Below are positions 1-6,127 of a stretch of DNA of 10,322 nt, one piece after another. Origin of the DNA: JBLHUT01 sp047629975. Its GTDB lineage: Bacteria > Pseudomonadota > Alphaproteobacteria > Rhodobacterales > Rhodobacteraceae. The stretch spans positions 1 to 10,322 of the forward strand of contig JBLHUT010000119.1 in NCBI GenBank assembly GCA_047629975.1, given 5' to 3'. Position 1 is the stretch's first letter, and every line of letters starts with the position of its first letter. The notes under the pieces are model-generated. The model was not told the DNA's origin. It ran no database searches and saw only the letters and a list, made by a program, of their open reading frames with translations. The translations under genes were made by a program, and so were the position numbers.

Positions 1-203
1 CGGATCTCTGTGCCAACAGTATTTATCAGAACAAGCTCGGCGCCCTCGTTCGCAATCCAGACGCCGCATGTTTCGGCGTCATAGGCAAGGCTCGAGGGGC
101 GGTTGATCGGGAAACTGTCGCGCAAATACAGCTCTAACGCGGCGACAGGTGCGGCAATCACCACACAAAGGACTGTCAGAAAAGGGGACAAATACAGTTG
201 CAT
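1..203 (-). CDS. Secreted protein, N-terminal part (possible beta-propeller)
   Basis: An open frame on the minus strand starts at ATG 203-201 and runs off the left edge, giving the first 67 residues of a longer protein. The N-terminus is a good Sec signal peptide: MQLYLSPFLTVLCVVIAAPV, then AALE, with probable cleavage after the AA near residue 22. The mature start, with SLAYDAETCGVWIANEGAEL followed by VLINTVGTEI, has the look of a beta-propeller blade strand, as in NHL/YncE/SMP-30-like proteins. This is only a resemblance; no catalytic motif is visible in the fragment. No strong Shine-Dalgarno sequence precedes the ATG, and in-frame GTG codons lie just upstream. The ATG was chosen because it opens the signal peptide directly. 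The gene is divergent from the dehydrogenase at 285. Sure that it is coding and exported; unsure of the family. Confidence 0.6.
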   Translation of the reverse strand, partial: MQLYLSPFLTVLCVVIAAPVAALELYLRDSFPINRPSSLAYDAETCGVWIANEGAELVLINTVGTEI

Positions 204-211
204 AGGGGACA
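183..211. repeat. Two direct AGGGGACA repeats 21 bases apart
   Basis: The octamer AGGGGACA occurs at 183-190 and again at 204-211, a spacing of 21 bases or two helical turns. The second copy lies immediately upstream of the minus-strand start codon at 203 and the first is inside the signal-peptide coding part. Same-face spacing in a divergent promoter region could mark a repressor site, but two short copies could also be chance. Confidence 0.3.
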
Positions 212-284
212 CTTGGCGCACACAAGTTCAAGGTCAATGGTAAATCGTCATGGTTATCTGTGTCAGCAATTCTATGTTTTAGGC

Positions 285-950
285 ATGGAGAACGCATTGA
301 TCATTGGCGATAGCGGCGGAATTGGCAGGGCTGTAAAGGCCGCGCTGGAGGCAAAAGGCATAACAGTTACCGGGCTGAGCAGGTCGCGCGACGCGTTCGA
401 CATCACCGACGAGGCTTCGGTCGCGGCCCGCTTGGGCGAACTGGACGGGCCGTTCGACCTGATCCTTGTGGCCAGCGGCGCGCTTGAGGTTGACGGCCAC
501 GCCCCTGAAAAAACCATCAAGGCACTAACGGCACAGGGCATGGCCGACCAGTTTGCCGTCAATTGTATCGGTCCTGCCCTGATCCTGAAACACGGCACCG
601 GCCTGTTGCCACGCGGCAGGCGCGGCGTCTTTGCGGTGCTGTCGGCGCGCGTCGGCTCTATCGGCGACAACCGGCTAGGCGGCTGGGTCAGCTACCGCGC
701 AGCCAAGGCCGCAGTCAATCAGGTCGTACACACCGCCGCAATCGAACTGACCCGCAGCCACAAACACGCGATCTGCGTCGCATTGCATCCCGGAACGGTA
801 CAAACGGAATTTACAGCCAAGTACCTTGCACGCCACCCGTCAGTGCCCCCCGAACAGGCCGCAGGAACCCTTTTGGCCGTGATCGAGGCCCTGACACCTG
901 CACAGACAGGCGGGTTCTTTGACTGGCAGGGCGCGGTGGTGCCTTGGTAG
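285..950 (+). CDS. Short-chain dehydrogenase/reductase, CsgA-like
   Basis: A 221-residue NAD(P)-dependent oxidoreductase of the classical SDR fold, probably cytoplasmic; the substrate cannot be read from sequence. The Rossmann glycine motif is at the extreme N-terminus (GDSGGIG, residues 8-14). D39 in FDITD is the expected adenine-contacting acid, and ASG (63-65) stands where NAG is usual. N93 is the structural Asn, S120 the likely catalytic Ser in LSARVGSI, and Y137 and K141 form YRAAK. The LSARVGSI...LGGW...SYRAAKAA pattern is typical of the branch annotated as C-factor/CsgA-like cell-signalling proteins; that name is no evidence of signalling here. The start is placed at ATG 285 because the glycine motif then falls at residue 8 as the family expects; an in-frame extension back to 198 adds 29 unlike residues. 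The ribosome binding site is poor. About 235 residues is usual, so it is complete. Confidence 0.88.
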   Translation: MENALIIGDSGGIGRAVKAALEAKGITVTGLSRSRDAFDITDEASVAARLGELDGPFDLILVASGALEVDGHAPEKTIKALTAQGMADQFAVNCIGPALILKHGTGLLPRGRRGVFAVLSARVGSIGDNRLGGWVSYRAAKAAVNQVVHTAAIELTRSHKHAICVALHPGTVQTEFTAKYLARHPSVPPEQAAGTLLAVIEALTPAQTGGFFDWQGAVVPW

Positions 951-1155
951 GCGCGGGCCTCTGCATCACCGGTACGTGGCCGCCACGCCGTGGCCGCCTG
1001 ACAAAATGTTGCCTGACAGATCAAACGGTTTTCCGGTCAACGCAAAACCGGAGGTGGCGTGCATCGCCGCAAACAGTATTTTGTGCAACGACACCGCCGC
1101 ACCGCCCGGTTGAAAAATCCCGCCTACCATTTCACCACACAGCCCATGGTGTAAA
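951..1155. other. Intergenic region between SDR and histidine kinase
   Basis: This GC-rich 205-base stretch shows no convincing gene. It holds direct repeats GTGGCCGCC (976-984 and 990-998) and GCCTGACA (996-1003 and 1011-1018). Overlapping small palindromes centred on CGTGGCCGCCACG sit close after the SDR stop and could help to end its transcript. A separate hairpin lies at 1026-1050. No -35/-10 pair for the kinase could be recognised with confidence. Confidence 0.5.
1026..1050. terminator. Possible hairpin terminator after SDR gene
   Basis: CGGTTTT at 1026-1032 pairs perfectly with AAAACCG at 1044-1050 around an 11-base loop. It lies 76 bases past the SDR stop. There is no run of T after it, and the loop is long, so a role as terminator is uncertain. 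Confidence 0.25.
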
Positions 1156-2460
1156 ATGAAAAAATCGTCCCCGACCGATGACACCGACCCCGCACAAAGC
1201 CGCGACTACAACCCCTACATCCGGCAAATCGCCGGACTTGATGATCCAAAAAGCGCCGAAGTCTTTGCCCGGATACTTCTGGTATTCGTCGCCGTAATCA
1301 CAACGGCCATCGTGCTGGATATGGGCGTCTTGCTGATATGGTACGCTGTTTATGTATCGGTCCTGTTGGCAGATCAGGCGCTGAGCGAGGCATCGCGCAG
1401 CCAATCCAGCCTACGGTGGTACATCGCGCAACTTTCCCTTGTTGTGTTGCAATCCTTTGTTGTCGCGTTTCTCGCGATCCTGCTTTGGCAGGGCGAAAGT
1501 CCTTTGCATGCCTTTGCCGCGCTGCTGACTGTTACAGCGGCAATGATCCGGTCACTGCTCCTTCGGTCGCTCAATATCGCCCTTCTGATTTGTGACGCGG
1601 TCCCGATTGTTGCGGCCCTTCTTTTGATGGCCGCCAGCATGCTGGAACAAAGCGGAGATCCGGAAAAGGCCATCGCCGCTGTCATCATGGCCCTGTGTCT
1701 GTCGAGTTATTTCTTTGTTGCGGTCTGGCAACACGCGGTCAAGCGTCGAACCTACGACAAATCACAACAGGTCCTGTTTCAAGCCCAGAAGATCAAGGCA
1801 CTTGGGGCTTTGACAGGCGGTGTTGCGCATGATTTCAATAACCTGCTGACCGTTACCATGGGCAATCTGGAGCTGTACGAGCAGACCGAGAGCGAAGAGG
1901 AACGCAAGCAACTGGTACAAGACGCCTATGACGCCGCACATCGCGGCAGCCAACTGACCCGGCATCTTTTGTCCTATGCCCGGCGCGCCCCCCTGCTCGA
2001 GAGCCACACACAGATAGGCGACGCAATCGAGGATCTGCGCAAATTGCTGGTGCCAACGCTCCCTGCGTCCATCGCTCTGGAGCTTCAGGTCGCACCGGAC
2101 CTGCCCAAGATTATGATAGACCCCTGCCAGCTTCAAAGTGCGCTGCTCAACCTTGCGATCAACGCACGCGACGCGATGCCGAAAGGCGGGCGGCTGACAA
2201 TCTCGGGCCTGCTGGCGGACGAAGGCACGCGAACGGTTGTCTTTCAGGTCGCAGACACCGGTACCGGCATGACACCGGCCCAAATCGAGCAGGCAAAGGA
2301 GCCGTTCTTTTCAACCAAGCCATATGAAACGGGATCCGGGCTTGGTTTGTCTTCCGTTACGGGATTTGTCGAGCAGTCTCGCGGCAAGTTGGAAATCAGG
2401 AGTAAACCAGGCAAGGGAACCACAGTAAGGCTGCTTTTTAGTGGCCTGAGCCAATCCTGA
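1156..2460 (+). CDS. Membrane sensor histidine kinase, no receiver domain
   Basis: A 434-residue two-component sensor kinase of the inner membrane. Residues 1-37 are a polar cytoplasmic head. Six hydrophobic segments follow, roughly at 38-55, 57-73, 88-111, 118-137, 140-162 and 171-192, with very short loops, so there is no periplasmic sensing domain and the stimulus may be felt within the membrane. The dimerisation/phosphoacceptor domain has H225 in VAHDFNNLL, the H-box of the HPK4-type kinases. The ATPase domain has the N-box around N336 (NLAINARDAM), G1 D367TGTGM, F-box FFSTKP at 384-389 and G2 GSGLGL at 393-398. All catalytic motifs are intact. Related kinases often carry a C-terminal receiver domain; this one ends straight after the ATPase domain, and no response regulator is encoded in the window, so its partner lies elsewhere. 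ATG 1156 lacks a strong ribosome binding site. Its 3' end faces the MORN gene 16 bases away. Confidence 0.93.
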   Translation: MKKSSPTDDTDPAQSRDYNPYIRQIAGLDDPKSAEVFARILLVFVAVITTAIVLDMGVLLIWYAVYVSVLLADQALSEASRSQSSLRWYIAQLSLVVLQSFVVAFLAILLWQGESPLHAFAALLTVTAAMIRSLLLRSLNIALLICDAVPIVAALLLMAASMLEQSGDPEKAIAAVIMALCLSSYFFVAVWQHAVKRRTYDKSQQVLFQAQKIKALGALTGGVAHDFNNLLTVTMGNLELYEQTESEEERKQLVQDAYDAAHRGSQLTRHLLSYARRAPLLESHTQIGDAIEDLRKLLVPTLPASIALELQVAPDLPKIMIDPCQLQSALLNLAINARDAMPKGGRLTISGLLADEGTRTVVFQVADTGTGMTPAQIEQAKEPFFSTKPYETGSGLGLSSVTGFVEQSRGKLEIRSKPGKGTTVRLLFSGLSQS

Positions 2461-2476
2461 CGCAGTGGATGTACGC

Positions 2477-3961
2477 TTAGTTTTGCGAGGCCGCCTGCGC
2501 AGCCCCGCCCGTGTCTGTCGAAGACTCCGGCTCTTGGTCGGTCTGCGTAAAGACCCCGTTTTCCCATGCGCCCGCTTGCACAACACCAGCCGCATACGTC
2601 ATCGTGCCCTCACCCTGCCGCTTTCCAGCAAGGAACATACCCTCGTAGATATCGCCGTTGGCATAGGTCGCCACCCCGCGGCCATGAATTTCGCCGTCGC
2701 GCCACCCGCCAACATAGGTAAATCCGTCAGGCATCGTGATCGCCCCCGTGCCATTGCGTTGCCCACCGGAAAAACTTCCGTCGTAAACCGTGCCGTCCGG
2801 ATAGGTCGCCCGCCCGGGGCCCTGACGCACCCCGTCAGCCCACATCCCGACATAGGTATATCCGCTGGCATAGGTCATCGTTCCCTGCCCGTGGTTGCGC
2901 GCGTTGCGGAATTCACCGTCATAGACCAGCCCGTTGGTATAACGTGCAACCCCGCGCCCCTCGATCACACCGTCGCGCCAATCCCCCTCATAGGTCGAGC
3001 CATCCGGATAGGTGATCTTGCCGACGCCTTCGGCCTTGTCCTGCACGAAGTCTCCTTCATAAACGGACCCGTCCGGATAGGTCACACGGCCTTTGCCCTG
3101 AATGCGCCCGTTTTCCCAAGCGCCGGTATAAAGATACCCGTCCGTGCCGGTAAAGCTGCCGGTTCCGTGGCGGCGGTCTGCCATAAACGCGCCTTCGTAG
3201 ACGTCTGCATTCGCATAGGTGACCTTGCCACGCCCCTGACGCTTTCCATCCACCAGCAGTCCTTCATAGACGTCGCCGTTGGATTGCCGCAGCGTGCCCA
3301 ACCCGTTTATCTGACCGTTTTTCCACGCACCGATGTAACTCAGGCCATCAGGCATCTTGAGGCTGCCCTGCCCCGATCGTTCGCCTCTGCTCAGATTACC
3401 CTCGTAAACCGCACCGTCAGGATAGAGGATCTTGCCACGCCCTTCCTTGACACCGGTTACCCAGGACCCTTCATAGCGATAGCCGTTCGGGCTGACCATC
3501 ACGCCTTGTCCATCGTGCAACGCGTTCACGAATTGCCCCTCGTAGCGCACCCCGTTGGGATAAAGTGCGACACCGTTGCCTGTCATCTCACCGGCTTGCC
3601 ATTCGCCTTCGTAGGTGCCCCCGTCGGCAAACGCGATTTTGCCAAAGCCCGATGGCTTGCCGCGCGCAAAAGCTCCCTCGTAAACCGAACCATCAGGATA
3701 TCGCGCCTCTCCCTGCCCGAGAATCTCGCCCTCGACCCACGCCCCGCTATAGACATAGCCGTTGGGCAGCCTGTAACTTCCCTGACCATGTTGCAGGCCG
3801 TTTTTGAACGTACCCTCGTAAATGCCGCCGTTCTCGTATTGCTTTGTCTCAAGCTTGATCGACTGGGTATGGCCGTGGTCGGGCCACAGCCCTGTTACGG
3901 CTGCCAACAGCACGAACAGGGCACAAAAAGAAAATGCAGGTCGCTTGGTGGGTCTGGTCAT
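2477..3961 (-). CDS. Secreted MORN-repeat protein (18 repeats plus one partial)
   Basis: A 494-residue exported protein made almost wholly of MORN repeats. Residues 1-33 form a signal peptide or membrane anchor (basic MTRPTKR, then hydrophobic FSFCALFVLLAAVTGLW). Eighteen 23-residue repeats of the pattern GxxYEGxF/WxxGxxxGxGxxxYPD/N run from 45 to 458. A decayed nineteenth follows at 459 and the tail is polar (EPESSTDTGG...). MORN arrays form elongated beta-hairpin solenoids used in protein-protein and membrane association in other systems; there is no enzyme domain, so a structural or scaffolding role in the periplasm or at the membrane is inferred. The frame stays open 85 codons further upstream, but ATG 3961 is preferred: it has a GAGGGAG ribosome binding site and begins the signal peptide. 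The gene is convergent with the kinase and divergent from nadE. A long open frame on the opposite strand is a shadow of the repeats. Confidence 0.93.
   Translation of the reverse strand: MTRPTKRPAFSFCALFVLLAAVTGLWPDHGHTQSIKLETKQYENGGIYEGTFKNGLQHGQGSYRLPNGYVYSGAWVEGEILGQGEARYPDGSVYEGAFARGKPSGFGKIAFADGGTYEGEWQAGEMTGNGVALYPNGVRYEGQFVNALHDGQGVMVSPNGYRYEGSWVTGVKEGRGKILYPDGAVYEGNLSRGERSGQGSLKMPDGLSYIGAWKNGQINGLGTLRQSNGDVYEGLLVDGKRQGRGKVTYANADVYEGAFMADRRHGTGSFTGTDGYLYTGAWENGRIQGKGRVTYPDGSVYEGDFVQDKAEGVGKITYPDGSTYEGDWRDGVIEGRGVARYTNGLVYDGEFRNARNHGQGTMTYASGYTYVGMWADGVRQGPGRATYPDGTVYDGSFSGGQRNGTGAITMPDGFTYVGGWRDGEIHGRGVATYANGDIYEGMFLAGKRQGEGTMTYAAGVVQAGAWENGVFTQTDQEPESSTDTGGAAQAASQN
2588..3829 (-). repeat. 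MORN repeat array, 18 units of 69 bases
   Basis: Eighteen back-to-back 69-base units encode residues 45-458 with no insertion or deletion in any unit. Position 8 of each unit alternates: F/L in units 1, 3, 5, 7, 9 and W in 2, 4, 6, 8. It then restarts with F in 10, 12, 14, 16, 18 and W in 11, 13, 15, 17. The break between units 9 and 10 splits the array into two blocks of nine, at 3209-3829 (first) and 2588-3208 (second), each of 207 codons. Units 2-9 pair well with units 11-18 by eye, often 12-13 of 23 residues identical; 1 against 10 is weaker. Confidence 0.85.
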
Positions 3962-3966
3962 GACTG

Positions 3967-3973
3967 CTCCCTC
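3967..3973 (-). promoter_or_regulatory. Ribosome binding site of the MORN gene
   Basis: On the minus strand GAGGGAG occupies 3973-3967, five bases before ATG 3961. It is the best Shine-Dalgarno match near any in-frame start of this gene and decides the start in favour of 3961 over the upstream extension. Confidence 0.6.
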
Positions 3974-4011
3974 GGGAAGGCACGGGGAATGCGTTGATCG
4001 CTTTGGGGGCA

Positions 4012-4040
4012 AGGATACAATCGTGTTGGCTTGCGCACAA
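4012..4040 (-). promoter_or_regulatory. Candidate promoter of the MORN gene
   Basis: Reading the minus strand, TTGTGC (4040-4035) and TATCCT (4017-4012) are separated by 17 bases, and the -10-like box lies about 50 bases before ATG 3961. Matches to the sigma-70 consensus are only partial (3 of 6 and 4 of 6), so this is a weak call. The pentanucleotide repeat begins eight bases upstream of the -35-like box. Confidence 0.27.
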
Positions 4041-4048
4041 CGGCTTTC

Positions 4049-4068
4049 CTTTGCTTTGCTTTGCTTTG
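4049..4068. repeat. Pentanucleotide tandem repeat (CTTTG)4
   Basis: Four perfect copies of CTTTG (CAAAG on the minus strand) run from 4049 to 4068, extended by one more C. They lie in the divergent region between the MORN gene and nadE, outside both chosen coding sequences. Perfect short repeats of this sort can change copy number by slippage, which would alter promoter geometry here. Confidence 0.7.
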
Positions 4069-4243
4069 CCTGCGGCCTTGACGGCGCATTCGCGCCACTT
4101 GCGAAACGCCCCGTAGCCGTTTCAGGCTCTTCTGCTGCCACAGGCGCACAGCACTCGGGCTTTTCAACGCCCACGATACGGGTATAACGCCCGAAAGATC
4201 GACGCGACCTTCTCACCGACCGTTTTCAGGGGCCCGACGCGCC

Positions 4244-5902
4244 ATGACACAGACCTTCCGCCTCACGCTTGCCCAGTTGAACCCGACGGTTGGCGCCTTG
4301 CACGAAAACGCAGCCAAAGCGCGCGAAGCCTGGGAACAGGCAAAACGCGACGGCGCGGACATGATTGCACTGCCGGAGATGTTCATCACCGGCTACCAGA
4401 CGCAGGACCTTGTGCGCAAACCCGCCTTTATCGCCGATGTTGCACGGGTTATCGACCAATTGGCTGCCGATTGTGCAGACGGCCCTGCAATCGGCATCGG
4501 CGGGCCGTGGCGCGAGGGCACGGCGCTGCACAACGCGTATTTCGTGCTTCAGGGCGGCAAGGTCACTGCTCGTATCTTCAAGCACCACCTGCCGAACGAT
4601 TCTGTTTTTGACGAGGTCCGGCTTTATACGCCGGGGCCTGTGCATGGCCCGTACCGGGTCGGGCCGCTGCGCATCGGTTCGCCCATTTGCGAGGATGCGT
4701 GGCACGAGGATGTCACCGAAGCACTGGAGGAATCGGCCGCCGAAATCCTGTTGGTGCCGAACGGGTCGCCTTATAGCCGCAACAAGCACGACACCCGGCT
4801 GTCGCATATGGTGGCGCGGGTCGTCGAGACGGGCTTGCCGCTTGTATACCTCAACATGGTCGGAGGGCAGGACGATCAGGTCTTTGACGGGGGGTCGTTC
4901 GTTCTGAACCCTTCGGGGGCGTTGGCGGCGCAAATGCCGGCCTTTGACGCATGCCTCCAGACGATCACCTTCGAGCAAACACCGGACGGCTGGCGCGCCC
5001 GCGACGGCGCAAAGGCGGTTTTGCCCGACACGATGGAACAAGACTACCGGGTGATGGTGGTGGCCTTGCGCGATTACTTGGGAAAGACCGGTTTCAAAAA
5101 GGTGCTGCTGGGGCTTTCGGGCGGCGTTGACAGCGCGATTGTTGCCGCGATTGCCGCCGACGCCATTGGGCCGGAAAACGTGCGTTGTGTCATGCTGCCA
5201 TCGGAATTCACCTCTGACGGGAGCCTTGAGGATGCAGCAGGCGTGGCGGCAGCGTTGGGCTGTCAACTTGATACCGTCCCGATTGGCGGACCGCGCGCGG
5301 CAGTGACCCAAGCACTGGCGCCGCTGTTTGCAGACACGCCAGCCGATCTGACCGAAGAAAACATCCAGTCACGGCTGCGCGGCCTGTTGTTGATGGCCAT
5401 AAGCAACAAGTTCGGTGAAATGTTGCTGACCACCGGCAACAAATCGGAAGTTGCCGTTGGCTATGCCACGATTTACGGCGATATGGCCGGCGGGTATAAT
5501 CCGATCAAGGACATGTACAAAACACGGGTCTTTGACGCGTGCCGGTGGCGGAACGCAAATCATCGCAGCTGGATGCAAGGCCCCGAGGGAATTGTGATCC
5601 CGCCGCGGGTGATCGACAAACCACCGTCAGCCGAACTGCGACCCGACCAAAAGGACGAAGACAGCCTGCCGCCCTATCCGGTTCTGGACCGCATCCTCGA
5701 AATGCTTGTGGACGAAGACGCCAGCGTGGCGGACATTGTTGCCGAAGGGTTCGAGCGCGATGTGATCAAACGGGTCGAGCACCTTTTGTACGTCAGCGAA
5801 TACAAACGTTTTCAGTCAGCCCCGGGTGCGCGGTTGTCGAACGCGGCCTTTTGGCTGGATCGCAGGTATCCAATGGCGAACCGGTGGCGCGACGAGACCT
5901 GA
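4244..5902 (+). CDS. nadE: Glutamine-dependent NAD+ synthase
   Basis: A 552-residue cytoplasmic enzyme that makes NAD+ from deamido-NAD+ (nicotinic acid adenine dinucleotide), ATP and glutamine, the last step of NAD synthesis. The N-terminal nitrilase-fold glutaminase domain (about 1-260) has its Glu-Lys-Cys triad in E45 (LPEMFITGY), K113 (FKHHLPND) and C149 (PICEDAW). The C-terminal ammonia-dependent synthetase domain (about 265-552) has the PP-loop SGGVDS at 292-297. It also has the ligand-binding stretch GNKSEVAVGYATIYGDMAGG at 398-417 and YNPIKDMYKT just after. Length and both domains match the two-domain family, so it can use glutamine directly and needs no separate ammonia source. The ATG at 4244 gives the usual start (MTQTFRLTLAQLNPTVG); no strong ribosome binding site is seen. 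It is divergent from the MORN gene and convergent with the hydrolase, with hairpins downstream. Nothing is missing or broken. Confidence 0.97.
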   Translation: MTQTFRLTLAQLNPTVGALHENAAKAREAWEQAKRDGADMIALPEMFITGYQTQDLVRKPAFIADVARVIDQLAADCADGPAIGIGGPWREGTALHNAYFVLQGGKVTARIFKHHLPNDSVFDEVRLYTPGPVHGPYRVGPLRIGSPICEDAWHEDVTEALEESAAEILLVPNGSPYSRNKHDTRLSHMVARVVETGLPLVYLNMVGGQDDQVFDGGSFVLNPSGALAAQMPAFDACLQTITFEQTPDGWRARDGAKAVLPDTMEQDYRVMVVALRDYLGKTGFKKVLLGLSGGVDSAIVAAIAADAIGPENVRCVMLPSEFTSDGSLEDAAGVAAALGCQLDTVPIGGPRAAVTQALAPLFADTPADLTEENIQSRLRGLLLMAISNKFGEMLLTTGNKSEVAVGYATIYGDMAGGYNPIKDMYKTRVFDACRWRNANHRSWMQGPEGIVIPPRVIDKPPSAELRPDQKDEDSLPPYPVLDRILEMLVDEDASVADIVAEGFERDVIKRVEHLLYVSEYKRFQSAPGARLSNAAFWLDRRYPMANRWRDET

Positions 5903-5964
5903 GCAGCCGTTTCGAGGCAGGCAAGTTCATCAGATCACAAGGGCGGGTTTCGGAGGGGGGGCTG

Positions 5965-6008
5965 CCGCCTGTTTTGTCAGCCCGAGGGGCTATCAAAACA
6001 GTTGGCGG
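5965..6008. terminator. Hairpin after nadE, probable bidirectional terminator
   Basis: CTGTTTTG (5969-5976) pairs with CAAAACAG (5994-6001). After a 2x2 internal mismatch, AGCCC (5979-5983) pairs with GGGCT (5987-5991) around a GAG loop. The stem can extend outward, with CCGC at 5965-5968 pairing GCGG at 6005-6008 across a small bulge. The first base lies 63 bases past the nadE stop. T and A runs sit inside the stem rather than after it, so it is not a textbook factor-independent terminator. Confidence 0.5.
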
Positions 6009-6010
6009 TG

Positions 6011-6033
6011 GCAGGAATGCTGTGCATTCCTGC
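6011..6033. terminator. Perfect 10-base-stem hairpin
   Basis: GCAGGAATGC (6011-6020) and GCATTCCTGC (6024-6033) are exact reverse complements around the loop TGT. It begins nine bases after the main stem of the previous hairpin. No T run follows on either strand. A terminator, a transcript-end stabiliser or a dimeric protein site are all possible. Confidence 0.45.
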
Positions 6034-6087
6034 GGGCTGTTTGCAGACCGAAGCCACACGACCCGACATTCTGCCCCACGGCGTAGA

Positions 6088-6117
6088 ACGCGTCGACCAA
6101 CCGTTTGGCCGACGCGT
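6088..6117 (-). terminator. Hairpin terminator of the MBL-fold hydrolase gene
   Basis: ACGCGTCGACCAA (6088-6100) pairs with TTGGCCGACGCGT (6105-6117) with 12 of 13 pairs matched, the only mismatch being A6096 against C6109, and a four-base loop. On the minus strand it begins ten bases after the hydrolase stop codon, the usual place for a terminator. The bases after it (TTCTACG) are only slightly T-rich. Confidence 0.5.
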
Positions 6118-6127
6118 AGACGATCAT

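Larger units (their letters stand above)
3962..4243. other. Divergent intergenic region, MORN gene / nadE
   Basis: This 282-base gap carries the MORN ribosome binding site, a candidate MORN promoter and the (CTTTG)4 tract. A TATAAC hexamer at 4183-4188 stands 55 bases before the nadE start and could be its -10 box, though no good -35 element lies at the right distance. Short GGGC/GCCC inverted repeats occur around 4156-4192. No separate gene is supported. Confidence 0.5.
5903..6127. other. Convergent intergenic region with three hairpins
   Basis: This 225-base stretch between the 3' ends of nadE and the hydrolase gene has no supportable gene. It contains three separate inverted repeats (5965-6008, 6011-6033 and 6088-6117) and a run of seven G at 5955-5961. 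Its content fits a two-way transcription stop zone. Confidence 0.6.

Noticed and set aside
198..284. 29-codon N-terminal extension of the dehydrogenase
   Set aside because: The Rossmann glycine motif is normally within the first 15 residues, which the ATG at 285 gives; the extension overlaps the start of the divergent gene.
79..297. 72-codon minus-strand frame across the left divergent region
   Set aside because: It overlaps the better frame that starts at 203 with a clear signal peptide, and it runs into the dehydrogenase start.
919..1184. Small overlapping frames on both strands in the SDR/kinase gap
   Set aside because: All are under 75 codons, overlap each other and the flanking genes, lack ribosome binding sites and show no family-like sequence.
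2588..3829. Regularly spaced repeats that could suggest a CRISPR array
   Set aside because: The 69-base units are contiguous, diverged and translate to MORN repeats; there are no identical repeats with unrelated spacers.
2465..3997. 510-codon open frame on the plus strand opposite the MORN gene, with its own periodic pattern
   Set aside because: The period is simply the complement of the 69-base MORN units. The minus-strand frame has a signal peptide, a ribosome binding site and strict family repeats, while this one has none and ends past the MORN start.
3962..4216. 85-codon N-terminal extension of the MORN protein
   Set aside because: It places a basic, low-complexity segment before a clear signal peptide, runs through a slippage-prone pentamer tract, and the good ribosome binding site stands at the internal ATG 3961.
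4226..5311. 361-codon minus-strand frame opposite nadE
   Set aside because: It lies almost wholly inside a gene with intact catalytic residues, is rich in R, H and Q as expected for an antisense GC-rich frame, and has no recognisable domain.
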